NCBI GenBank assembly: GCA_002812745.2
Contig: NCSJ02000009.1
Span: forward strand, 186,001-250,000
DNA: 64,000 nucleotides
Direction of reading: 5' to 3'
Origin: Scytalidium lignicola
Lineage: Eukaryota; Ascomycota; Leotiomycetes
Numbering within the stretch: the first letter of the stretch is position 1; every line of letters starts with the position of its first letter. The notes under the pieces were generated by a model that saw nothing but the letters and a program-made list of their open reading frames with translations, did no database searches and was not told the origin of the DNA. Position numbers and translations under genes: made by a program. Below are positions 45,182 through 56,122 of this stretch, piece by piece.

Positions 45182-47567
45182 TTATCGCATTTCAACATCT
45201 TGGGTATCATCTAGAACTTCATCATCACCTCCTAACTCCTTTTCCACTTCGTCAACTACGAATCCCTCGTAATCCTCAAGATTCTTTTGGACATGAACTT
45301 TGAATTTGATAATATCGTTGAGCATCCGTTCAACCTCTGTGTGAAGCTCTTCGCGGAGTGCATTTGCACGGAGCGTAAGCTGCTCGTATCTGACAATTGT
45401 TAGAAATAGAGAAAATTTTGGACCTGTCTTGGGGTTTCTTACTCGATATTGGTATTCATCTCTCTCTGCTCCATCAGTTGTACGGATTCCGTTAGACCAG
45501 CCCGCATTTTTGCGAGCTCCTTTTCCATCTTCTCGATCTGTGCATCAGATGCGAGTTTCTGAGTCGATGTAACCTAGATTACGTCAGCTATGCCTGCTTG
45601 CCTTCCCTAGATATTAATTTATTACCTCCTTGGTCTTCTCATATTCTTCCTCTGCAGCTCTGACCCGATGTTCCAGAGCCTCAACCTCGCCTCGTTTATC
45701 CTCAATAGCCTCCTTAATACCGTCCAGTAGATCATGATGTTTCATCATCTCGTCCATTGCGAGAGCTCTTCTCTCAGATATTTCTTTTCTTAATCCAATG
45801 AAACTAGCTTTCACCTGCCCTCGAAGATCCAAGTTCAGTATATGGGCTGGTTGATAACCTGTTCCTGGATCTGCCAAAAGTCGGTCTGTTTCCGTGTTAC
45901 CGCCCATGTGAGAACTAGCCATTTGCGAAGCCGAGAAGTTAGGACCTTCATTGACGATAACCTGCAATTCGAAGTTCCTTCCCTTGGCATTTGGCGCCGT
46001 AGACGGAATTAACCCTATCTGATAGCCTAAGCTGTTGTACTTATCTACCATACGTTCTAGTTCCTCAAGTTTTCTGCTTGCTTCAATTTCTTTTTCTTGT
46101 GTCTTTCTCTTCGTCTCTTCAAGTCGTTGTGATGTGGATTCAATGCCCTTCTGCAGCCTCTCTCTCTCTGAATTCATCCGGTCAATATCCTGCATGCTGA
46201 TCCCTTGATCATCCACAGCCTTTTGCAGGTTTGCCCTTTCTTCATTGGCTTCTTTAAGTTCTATCAAGACCTTGTCTAATTCTTCTTGCAGAAACTGAAT
46301 GCGAGATTCGTATTTCTCTGCTTTTTGGTTCATACGATTATCGAATTCCTCAAACTTGACTTTATCTTCCTCCATTATCTTGAAGTTTCTGTCGAGTGTT
46401 GCTACATCAGAGCCCGACTTTTCCAGAACCTCGATTTCTTTTTGGAGTCGCTGGTGTTCGCCCTCCAGAATTTGTAACTCGTCTAGATATTTGGAGTTGG
46501 ATCTCTCAAATTCTTGTGCCATGGCTTCTACATGTGGAACAAGAACTTTATCTTGGTCATCGTCTCCAGCATCTTCATCCATGGCTAACCAGTCTCGGTA
46601 TGCACCACTAAGGAAATTGAAGATGATACGATCGCCACTTACATCCACCCCTGATTCAGCACAAGCATCATCATATTGGTTTGCAGCATACCCCTCCAAC
46701 ATCTGGGCAAGTTGCATCATCCAATGCAGAAGACCGAGAAAAAGATGCCACGAGTTTGCTGACCCTACAGCTGCAAGAGAGCTCTTCGTAATGCTTTTCT
46801 GATATGGATAGCGCATCTGGGCAAGGATTGGTGGAACCTCCTGATCTATGTTCTTCAAGAATCTATAGCTGGGGTCTATCCGGTGATACAGCCATTGGAA
46901 CATATAGATGAAGTCCTTCTGAGTGGGTGATTTGATTGTATTTTGTGACAACATATGCTTCATCTCCATTTCGAAATTATTTGCTGCCATATAATCCAAA
47001 AGTTCCTGCCCTATTTTTGTTTGGTAGGAACGATCTTTCAACGGTCGAGGATCTCGTGGTACTCCAGCTGGCACTGGTGCTTGTTGGAAGAAGCTCTGAT
47101 GAGCCATGGGACCGACTGTAGATGGCCTTGCTCTGTATACACTACTCCTTCTCTCGGCAGTTTCTGCAGAAGGTCGACCAACATTTGCTGGGGCGAGACT
47201 CTTCCTCCCATTACCGCTGTTGTTCTGGAAAGAGGGACGCTTCACAGATGACATTCCAATATCCGCAAGGTTAGTCCCAGAAGAGGATCGTTGGAATAAT
47301 GGCTGACTGGGACGTGTCGGAGCTAGTGATGCTCTGGATCCAGAAATTGTTCGCGAATGACCGACTGTGAACGGCGCATTATTGTTGCCAGACATCGAGG
47401 AGCGCTTCATGGCAGATGCAGGTTGAGGAATACCAGAATTGAAGTTTATACCGCCGAGAGTCTATTATAGTATAAGTATGTAACAATCAAATACAGACCA
47501 AATAAAGTGCAATAGTACTGACCTCTCGCGGGCGGCGCACAGAGAATAGCCCTGTGTCCTGCGACAT
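45182..47567 (-). CDS. NDC80: Kinetochore protein NDC80 (HEC1)
   Basis: Microtubule-binding subunit of the outer-kinetochore NDC80 complex. Exons 47523-47567, 45626-47461, 45443-45573 and 45182-45389 give 739 residues. A basic, Ser/Asn-rich N-tail (a usual Aurora kinase target) runs to about residue 140. The calponin-homology domain follows (about 145-265: [65 protein letters not shown]). A long coiled coil covers about 300-700 ([35 protein letters not shown]). The acidic end reads DDTQDVEMR. The first exon supplies [15 protein letters not shown] and joins [10 protein letters not shown]; its donor is GTCAGT. Introns at 45574-45625 and 45390-45442 restore the helix register (KE-VTSTQ, NIE-YEQLTL). 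Divergent from PEX14, 452 bp apart. Confidence 0.95.
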
Positions 47568-48019
47568 GATGCTGATTTACGTCGCAAGATGAGGGCCGTT
47601 GATATTGATGGCAGGACAGAATTAGAGTGCTGTGTGCTTGATAAAGCCGGTGATCTTGAGAGATGTAGCCTCTGATTCAAATTATGCGATGGGATTTGTA
47701 GGGAAAGTATTGTTGCGACAATGTCATAGTCGTTTGAGATGACAACAAATTTCCCTGTTCAGGCAGATATGGGGCTTGTTTACATTCTGCTAGATAGGGA
47801 CTAGTGTCAACCATACCGGTGGCGTCCCTGCACGTGATATGTTTCCCGCTCAGGGTTCTCGTGCATTTCCCCATCAAGGCGGTAACTATCGAGGTTAAGC
47901 CTCGGCCCCGGCCACTTGGATTTCAGTCGCTCGGATCTCACCTTCTCTGCGTTGTGACAAAACCATCCATCAACTCACAGAATTGAGGATCGAATGGTCT
48001 TGTAGGCCATACCTACAAA
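47568..48019. promoter_or_regulatory. Divergent promoter region, NDC80 / PEX14
   Basis: 452 bp between two start codons on opposite strands, so both promoters lie here. I cannot name specific factor sites. Confidence 0.5.
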
Positions 48020-49251
48020 ATGGCGATCCGTGAAGATTTGGTAGCTTCGGCAGTAAGCATGCCTCACACTTTCATAAATAGATAGCTAACAATATCTTCC
48101 CAGGTTACATGTGAGATCCAGTGGGAAATGTGATAAAGTCAAGCAAGTACTAATGCATTAGGCAGTTCTTCAAGATCCAAGTGTATCCTCATCGCCAATA
48201 GAGAGCCGGATTGCATTCTTACAATCGAAGAATCTGACGCAGGAGGAGGTAGATGCGGCACTGGCTAGAGCAGGCGGCGAAGCTCCTACACCAGCAGCGA
48301 ACTATTCTAACTATGCATCCCAACAACAAGCTGCACGGCCACCTCAAGTAGGAGGATATGGTGCCTACCCTCCGTTTAATTACCAGCAACCTCCAGAAGT
48401 GCCGAAGCGGGACTGGAGAGATTGGTTTATAATGGCAACAGTAACTGGCGGTATCGGGTACGGATTATACTTTTTGGCCAAGGTTTGTAAATACTGTTCG
48501 AACAAGCGAAGTATCATATATATTAACTGCTCTTCAGCGATATGTTTACCCCGTTATTGCACCACCCACGCCACCGCAACTTGAACAAGACAAGAAAGCC
48601 ATCGATGACTCTTTCGAAAAAGCATTTGCTCTCCTCGACCAACTGGCTAAAGATACCGAGACGCTCAAATCCGCAGAACAAACACGTACTGAGCGTTTAG
48701 ATTCGGCCCTGGCAGATGTGGAAAATGTGATTAATGATCTGAAAATGGCAAGCAGACGCCGAGAAGAAGATTCCAGACGGATAGGCGATGAAGTTCGAAC
48801 ACTGAAGGATCTCATTCCTACGGCCATTGAAAGTCAGAAGACAACCACCGATAACAGATTGAAGGAGCTCAATTCCGAATTAAAGAGTTTGAAAACCCTG
48901 CTGAGCCAAAGAATGAACACACCCACACCAGCCGCCCCAACTTCCTTTTCCCGGACTCCTGGATCAGGCACTTCCGTAGCTACTACATCCACTCAACCGA
49001 CTACAGTTAGTGGCACCACCGTGAATGGGAGTACTTCTAGTGACTCTACGCCGAAAGTAAGTAACGGCATTGGTGGTGATTCTCCGTCATCGCTCCCTCC
49101 CCGGAGTTCAAGCCCTTTCACCACTGGAGTTTTAGCTGGCCGAGCGGCAATTCCGGCATGGCAAATGGCAGCTTCAAGCAAGTCCACTTCTAGCGTACCG
49201 ACTACATCAAGCACAACTAGCGGAGTTCAAGAAGGGAGCACATCCTCATGA
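48020..49251 (+). CDS. PEX14: Peroxin 14, peroxisomal import docking protein
   Basis: Docking factor that receives the PEX5 cargo receptor at the peroxisome membrane. Exons 48020-48052, 48104-48110, 48166-48482 and 48538-49251 give 356 residues. The conserved N-domain reads MAIREDLVASAVTFLQDPSV, then IAFLQSKNLTQEEVDAAL. A Pro-rich segment follows (YPPFNYQQPPEVPKRDW). The hydrophobic anchor is at about 98-118 (FIMATVTGGIGYGLYFLAK), then RYVYPVIAPPTPPQ, a coiled coil (about 135-235) and a Ser/Thr/Pro-rich tail. The second exon is only 7 nt (GTTACAT); it is required to make the AVTFLQDP motif, and both flanking introns have good donors (GTAAGC, GTGAGA). Identity is secure because the N-domain is diagnostic. 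Confidence 0.95.
48104..48110 (+). other. 7-nt microexon of PEX14
   Basis: The seven bases supply Val, Thr and the first base of Phe in the conserved AVTFLQDP motif. They are bounded by CCCAG upstream and GTGAGA downstream. Skipping the exon would shift the frame near codon 12. Confidence 0.85.
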
Positions 49252-49923
49252 GAGTCTTGACAGAATATTTCCTCTGTAATTATACTGCAGTACTTTACTA
49301 AAAAAAAAACTGGGCATTGATTGGATTTGGTATCGTGGCGCGCTGGGAATGCTTAGTCTCTCCGAGTAATGAATGTGTTTAATATGAATAAATTTATGAA
49401 AGGCCTGAAGGAATCTACATATTTTACGCAATTATTGATGGCTGTTTTGTGTTCTGGCTTATGAATTCCGTCGGATACGTCAGATATGATAACTGTAATC
49501 ACCGCCCAAGTAAGCTATGGCACAAGCTCCACCCTGTGCTAAAGAAAAAGACAAAATAACATGCATTAATGTCGGATTATATTTTTGCGTTCTTATTCTT
49601 CGTTGTAGTAATAGATTTATCATCTTAATCAAACTGCTAAAATGTATCAATCGAAGTCGATGGACCTTGAGGGCAATGGGACTTTTAAAATGGCAGCACC
49701 TGTAAAGCTAGCCTGAACTACTCTAGGCTAACTGTGAGCCGAGGCAAGTGATGTGAAGTTACTTGACCCCCGCGATTGATTGGGAGGTTGGTTCAAGATG
49801 TCGCAGAAAATGGTATCGGGAGTTCTTTGTCATTATATCCAATATTTTCTTTCCTGGAAAGAGATCTCGAACAAGTTCTCAATTCTTCCCAACCCTACTG
49901 AACGATAAGGTTGAGATCTCAAG
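49252..49923. other. Intergenic region, PEX14 3' end to hydrolase promoter
   Basis: 672 bp between two plus-strand genes with only AT-rich flanking sequence. No separate feature is seen. Confidence 0.4.
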
Positions 49924-51366
49924 ATGGAGGGGAGTACAATCGACATGATAAAGGTCCTACTCCCTAGGACCCCGTTACTTGGGAAGACCACACTTGCCCA
50001 TCTCACTGGGTTTTCAGAGCACTCACATCACTGGGACCTACGGACAGAGCTTACTGTTACTCTCCTACGATCAGAAGTTTCCACACAGCAGCCGTCATCA
50101 ATATCAAAACTCCAACACCTAAGCACAAGGGACGTGCCGATCAAGGGGAGAATATGGGTTAGCAAGGTTACCATGCCACAACCAGAAGAAGAAGACGTCA
50201 GACAAGCACTATTCAAAGCAATTGAAGCATTGAAAGAGTCAGGAGCAGCACCAGGAGGATACACAGAGCCAGAACTCCTCCCCGTAGAAGCAGAATGGAC
50301 CGGGTATCGCGCTGGGGCAACCGAAGACTCCGACCAGCCAGAGATCTCCGAATCAGCCAAATACCAAGAAATGATGAAGGAAGCCTCCTCTCCAACCACG
50401 ATCCTATACTTCCACGGCGGAGGCTACTACCTCATGGACCCAGCAACCCACCGTTCGACCTGCAAAAAGCTAGCCAAGCTGACCAAAGGCCGCTGTCTCA
50501 GCGTGCGCTACCGCCTAGCACCACAGCACCCCTTCCCAGCCCAACTCCTCGATGCACTAGTCTCTTATTTCTCCCTACTCTACCCACCGACCGGATCCCT
50601 TCACGCAGCCGTCGCCCCAGAACACATCGTTCTCAGCGGTGACAGCGCAGGCGGCAACCTCAGTCTAACCCTCCTACAAACCCTCCTCGAGTTCCGCCGT
50701 CAGGGACTGAAAATCCTCTGGAACGGCGAGCTGCGAGAGGCACCGCTCCCTGCTGGCGTGGCAGTCAACAGTCCCTGGTGTGACGTGATGCATTCCTCCC
50801 CATCGTGTGAGTCCAACGGTAGGTACGACTACCTCCCTGCTACGAGCGTTCAAGAACGCCAGGCGGACTACCGCGCGGACGACGTCTGGCCTGCGAATCC
50901 CCCGCGACGACATCTCTATGCCGAGGACGCGATGCTGATGCATCCGCTTGTGAACCCCATCGTGGCGCCAAACTGGGAGGGGAGTTGTCCGCTTTGGATC
51001 GAGACGGGGACTGAGTTGCTTTCGGATGAGGATAAGTACGTTGCTATGAAAGCTGCGAGGCAGGGTGTTAAGGTTGTGTATTCGGAGTGGGAAGCTATGC
51101 CGCATTGCTTTGCTCTTGTGTTGGTTAAGCTGCCTGCTGCTAGGAAGTGCTTCGATGATTGGGCGCAGTTCATTGTTGATGTGGTAGAGCGGCCTTCGAG
51201 TGTTGTGAGTGGTGGGAAGGTGGTTAAGGCGAAGACGCTGGAAGATGTGCCGGTAGATTTACTGAGCTTGAGTCCTTTTACTGGTGATGAGGAGGTGAAG
51301 GAGAGGATGAGAGACAGGGTTCAAAAGCTAGGTGCGAAGAGACTGAATGGAATGTCGAGGTTGTAA
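49924..51366 (+). CDS. Alpha/beta hydrolase of the hormone-sensitive lipase (HSL) family
   Basis: Single exon, 480 residues. The oxyanion-hole motif HGGG is at about 164-167 (TILYFHGGGYYLMDPATH), followed by the HSL block RCLSVRYRLAPQHPFPAQL. The nucleophile elbow is GDSAGG with Ser about 241 (HIVLSGDSAGGNLSLTLLQ). The acid is probably in LWIETGTELLSDEDKY and the His is in MPHCFALVL (about 394). Members hydrolyse short-chain esters or lipid esters; the substrate is unknown here. The C-terminal extension after the His (about 85 residues, SSVVSGGKVVKAKTLEDVPV) is charged and less conserved. GC content is higher than in neighbours across the middle of the gene. Convergent with HMG-CoA synthase, 566 bp apart. 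Confidence 0.88.
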   Translation: MEGSTIDMIKVLLPRTPLLGKTTLAHLTGFSEHSHHWDLRTELTVTLLRSEVSTQQPSSISKLQHLSTRDVPIKGRIWVSKVTMPQPEEEDVRQALFKAIEALKESGAAPGGYTEPELLPVEAEWTGYRAGATEDSDQPEISESAKYQEMMKEASSPTTILYFHGGGYYLMDPATHRSTCKKLAKLTKGRCLSVRYRLAPQHPFPAQLLDALVSYFSLLYPPTGSLHAAVAPEHIVLSGDSAGGNLSLTLLQTLLEFRRQGLKILWNGELREAPLPAGVAVNSPWCDVMHSSPSCESNGRYDYLPATSVQERQADYRADDVWPANPPRRHLYAEDAMLMHPLVNPIVAPNWEGSCPLWIETGTELLSDEDKYVAMKAARQGVKVVYSEWEAMPHCFALVLVKLPAARKCFDDWAQFIVDVVERPSSVVSGGKVVKAKTLEDVPVDLLSLSPFTGDEEVKERMRDRVQKLGAKRLNGMSRL

Positions 51367-51932
51367 GCGGAATGCATTTAAGTTTGTATGTATAATGAAG
51401 AGATGTAGAAGACGTGTGTATATTTATGGGAATTAGGATCATAGATGAGGTTACTTAGAACAAAAATAATAATAATAATAATAACAATGGAAATAATACT
51501 CTAATGACTAATTGTAGGATATTTATATCACTGATCACAGAAGAGGGAACCAAAAAAAAGACTTCTTGATTTGATCTGAATATGTTAAATATTCAATCTC
51601 CCCTAGTGGGAAATAGTCCATATCTCGGCTATCTGCAGGGAGCTATTAAAATATATATGTTAATGATTAATGCTAATGATGATGCTGCTGTCCTGTCTCT
51701 CTACTTGGAAATCCCCAGTAGTCTATGAGCAATCACAGAAAAAACACATGTGCAACAATCGGAGTACTATTCCTTCTTAACTCGTTCATAAAACCCATTA
51801 ATCCCACCTCTTTCCATTTCCCACTTTACCATATCCATCGTGAGTACCATGTGACTCGATCGTGCTCTAGAGTGACTCTATACCCTTTTTATAAAAAAAT
51901 CTAAAGGATGGAGGAAGAGCTTAAACGGCGCT
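51367..51932. other. Convergent intergenic region with AAT microsatellite
   Basis: 566 bp between two 3' ends. A short (AAT)n run lies at about 51465-51483. No gene is seen. Confidence 0.5.
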
Positions 51933-53507
51933 TTATGCTTTGATTTCATACTTTCGTCGGAACATATCGTCGATTTCCGCAAGGTAGTATGTACCCTTGA
52001 CGATATCATCGGTGCTGCCAGCTGGCTTGTATCCCTTTTGCAAATGTGCCTTCTTACGTAACTCGCACATCTAAAAGTAAAAATATTAGCTATGCAGATC
52101 ACTAATCAGGACTTCTCATACTTACATCATCGTAGGTTTGTGGTGGTACAACCTTGCGAGCTGCAAGTCTCTCATTTAAGTTCAAAACTTCCTGGAAAAT
52201 CTTCGTTGAACCGTTGACCTTCAAAGAGAACATACTGGATGCCAAGCCACTTCCGTAGCTGAAGACTCCTATTCTCTTACCCTGGATAGTATCGCTGTCG
52301 ACGTGGCATAGCAAACTAGCGATACCAGCGTAGACGCTACCGCAGTACATGTTACCGCACTGGGTAGGGACCTGAATGCTAGGCTGCACACGCTCGTTGA
52401 AACGCTTCTTGGTCAGACCCATGAAAGTCTTTTCTACAACCTTGTCGGACAGGGACTTTTTATAGTCCATATCTCGGAGTTCCGCTGGAACATCAGCGAA
52501 AGCTGGTGAGGTTGGATCAGCGAGGTAGTCGTTATACAGCAGACGGCCATATGATTTTGCAACAAGCTTGCAAGTAGGGGCGTGGAACGCCATGTAATCA
52601 AACCGGTCAAGTAGTGTCTTTGTGGTTGCTGATTCTTCGCTGGCACCGTTGGTGTGACCATTGGATCCGTTGGCAAGAGCCTTTAATTTAGTTTCCCGCG
52701 CGTTGTAGGCTCTGTAGCATGCATCCACGGCCTCAGTGTAGCATTGCATAGAGAAATGACCATCGACAATGGGGTACTCGCTGGTAAGGTCTGGCTTGTA
52801 GAAGTCGTAAACATGTTGCATGTAGGTACCCCGTAGTCCCGGCTCGACGACGAGAGGAGCATCTGGACCAAGCAACATGACAACACAACCAGCTCCACCG
52901 GTTGGTCGAGCAGCACCCTTGGCGTAGAGCGCAATGTCTCCTGCCACAACAATTGCATCCCTTCCGTCCCAAGCCGATGACTCGAACCAGTTGACCGAGT
53001 TGAAGAATGCATTTGTACCACCGTAGCATGCATTGAGGGTGTCAACTCCTTCGATGGAGGTGTTGTCACCAAATAACTGCATGAGGACTGATTTGACGGA
53101 TTTTGACTTGTCCAGAATTGTCTCAGTGCCGACTTCGAGACGACCAATGGAATTGGTGTCAATCTTGTACTTGCTCAGGAGGTTTGAAACGGCCGTGAGA
53201 GCAAAAGAGTAGATGTCTTGGATGGAGAGTTAGCTTTAATCGACAGCTCTGTCAAATTCCAGCTGCTGCTTTACCTTCTCTGTCATCGCAGAAGCTCATC
53301 TTGGTCTGCCCTAAACCGATTGTATACTTCCCCTGACTGACGCCATCGAACTTCTCGAGCTCGGCCTGGTCGACACACTGGGAAGATATTAATTAGCATC
53401 ATTCTAGAAAAACGGACTTTGGATCGTGTGGCAAGTTTATGGCATACCTGGCTGGGGAAGTAGATTTCAATGGCCTTGATGCCCACGTTCTGAGGACGCG
53501 TAGACAT
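51933..53507 (-). CDS. ERG13: Hydroxymethylglutaryl-CoA synthase
   Basis: Condenses acetyl-CoA with acetoacetyl-CoA to HMG-CoA at the entry to the mevalonate and ergosterol pathway. Exons 53448-53507, 53275-53377, 52126-53216 and 51933-52070 give 463 residues. Diagnostic motifs are [39 protein letters not shown], the catalytic Cys about 118 in [61 protein letters not shown] (catalytic His) and [13 protein letters not shown]. An insert rich in Asn/Gly/Ser ([16 protein letters not shown]) precedes the FDYMAFH motif. The last exon ends [10 protein letters not shown]. All three introns restore expected family sequence. The protein is probably cytosolic, as no targeting sequence is present. Confidence 0.97.
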
Positions 53508-56122
53508 GTTGAGTGGCGGTGTAGTTAAAATTTCAAAAGAAATTGAGAAGTCCGTAGAGAAGAGAGCTTAGATTTTTGCTTGAACCTGGAATGAATTCAA
53601 CCAAGGCTCTGCTATGGAACTGGCAGTGTAGAAAGAAGAAGAGGCGATAAGGATCAGGAAGATGGGTAGGTTCAAATATTTCTAGCAGGAGCTTCCAATA
53701 ATTGTAAAGGAGGTCAGATTGTTATCGATGGAATATTTGGGCTAGTGAGCTGCGCCGCTAAAACAACCCCCCGAGCCCCCCCAACCAAAATGTGCATTCA
53801 GCTTAGTGACGGGGCCCCATCATCAACGAATTACTATACTATAAAACCACGATGAGACTTCACACACCCTGGATTGCAGCAGATGGAGAAAATCTCGTTC
53901 TTTCCTCTTCCAACAAGTGAGACGGGTTTAGTTCCTGAGGGTTCGCTGGATCCTCATGAGTTGAACTTTGCCCTAACATTGCCGTAACGTACCATTGACC
54001 TCCGTTAAATTACCCTCGATTTTAGGTTCGGTCGATAAGGTCCCTGGCAGTAGCGTCCCTGGCAAGTGGCCAACGCAGTGACGCCGCCCGGCGGGTTTTG
54101 TGTTCTGCCCAATCTCTGCATTCTTACTGCGTACTGTACAGGACACTACACCACACCAGCAGGATTCCTTGAGCTTATCCATTTTAATATGTCGAGTATG
54201 CTAATCTTCATTGCAGTGACAACACACCCACGCACACAAGAGAGTTCATCAACAAGTAAAGTCCGTCAATAGTAGTGTTTACTAAGAGCTGCAACCGAAT
54301 GAAGGCTCTACAGTACCACCACCCTGCAGATGATGAGCGAGTCCAATGTGACACAAGGTGACAAGTAGCAAAAGGATTCTGTGTAAGAGCGAGCACGCGC
54401 CTGGTTAACCTTGCAAATGGCGACTTCTCGTACTGTCACGACTGTGTAGTATTGTACGGTACTGTAAAGCTGGAGTCGAAGATCATCCCACTGACCGCAA
54501 AACAAAAAGCCGTCAGAATGCGTGGAATGATACCCTTATCCAACCTTTTCGTCTAGGCGGTGTGCGCTGTGGCCATGCCCTGGGCTAGCCTCTTGCGTGT
54601 GGCCCTAAGGGAGCACGGGTTCGGGGGGGTGTTTTACAGTACCAGTACCACCGTAGACAGTGTTGTCGATGCTGTGGTTGTCGATGGAGTACGGTAACAG
54701 GTAGCGTGCTCCATGCTTTCCCCTCCTTAGTCATTCCTGACCGCTCTTCAGACAAAACCCTTTCTGTTTCCCCTTTTCCAAGATGGCCGCTCTATTCACG
54801 GTACAGTACAAATAATTATGGTCCAGCTTGAAGTTTCTAATTACCAGCCCTGGAATTCCTGCTGCACAGCTTTCTTCCTGCAATCCAGACCGGTTGGTAT
54901 ATCGCTGGACGAATCAGAGATTGGTGCACCAAGATAGTGTAACACTACCAAGTCAAAAGCCGAGATTTTGTATCAAACGGCTTTTCCAATCTTGCCTGAT
55001 GGCCGAAGAAAGAAGAAAGTGTTCAATGTTTTAGAAGACACCAAGAAGCAGCGGTTCGTAGGCTGGTAGGCTAGTGGCAACCGGCAGAGGAGCGCGCATC
55101 AACACATCACCTACCTGATCGAGAGTCTAGGTTCACGTGTGTTTTCCGTGATGTTTTCCGTCGCTTTTCCACAAAACCCGACCTGGTGCGCAGATCGTAA
55201 CGGCTCTTGATCTGGAATCTTGCATGGGCAAATTCGATAGGAGGAGACAGGCCAGTCAATGCAGTCATGATTATACAATACAATACAATACAATACAATG
55301 CAATGCATAGTCCAGTTGTAATAATTATGAACTCGATCACACAAAGCTTGTGTCTCTCAACAGACTCATCGATGCAGAAGGTGGCTGAGGAAACTCTAAT
55401 CAAAACGATCAGATGGTTGAAGGAGAGAAGAGTCTGACTGGGAATGAGATTTTGGCATCAATTGATCTGCGCATCCACTCTTTTTCGCGCGCGCGCACAA
55501 CACAGCACACACGGAGAGAGCGACTTTGTATGGTAACTTACCGCATAGCATGTTTATTTATATATCCCCCTCAGATTTATCCTGGCATGACTTGTGCAGA
55601 TTGTTTTGCGCTCGCGACTGCAAGATACCCAGCAGGTCGATGATGCCGGGCTATCTATTGGTTTTCCCCCCTCTGCTGTGTGGCAGGAAAACAGCCCAAA
55701 AGCCCCAAAAACCCCCTTCTCGCGCGCCTTCGAAGGTCGGATCCGGTCAGCACAGCTTTCTCCGTCTGGCTCCCTTTTCCCGCCTGCCGAAACCAGGACG
55801 ACCAAAAGTAACCACACAGCACACACCACACCACCCGCGATACCGAAGTCCACAGTCTGACTGTGCCGGCTCGACCCTCTCACGCCCCCAAACCCGTGCG
55901 CACCACTTGTCAACACCTTCAACCTCTCAATCTCAATCTCAATTTCGACATCAACCTCCACCTCCACCTCTTCAGCACATGCGGCAGTCAGAGAGAAGAC
56001 GGCAATACACGCTGCGCATACCGATGCCCATCACTTAAACTGGGCTAAAGCTTTCGGCAGACCGAGCTCGAGGGCTTCTTCTACTTGGGCCTGGGAAATC
56101 AGGTTCTGCACTGCCTCCAGCG
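53508..56122. promoter_or_regulatory. 2.6-kb divergent region, HMG-CoA synthase / membrane protein gene
   Basis: Holds the promoters and leaders of two divergent genes. At 54132-54808 seven TACNGTA motifs cluster. A pentanucleotide repeat lies at 55273-55300 and a CT/CA-rich leader at about 55680-55980. Short ORFs throughout look like chance frames, and no RNA gene is seen. Confidence 0.5.
55273..55300. repeat. Pentanucleotide microsatellite (ATACA)n
   Basis: About five copies of the 5-bp unit ATACA, then the degenerate continuation atgcaatgcat. Simple repeat in the divergent promoter region. Confidence 0.85.
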
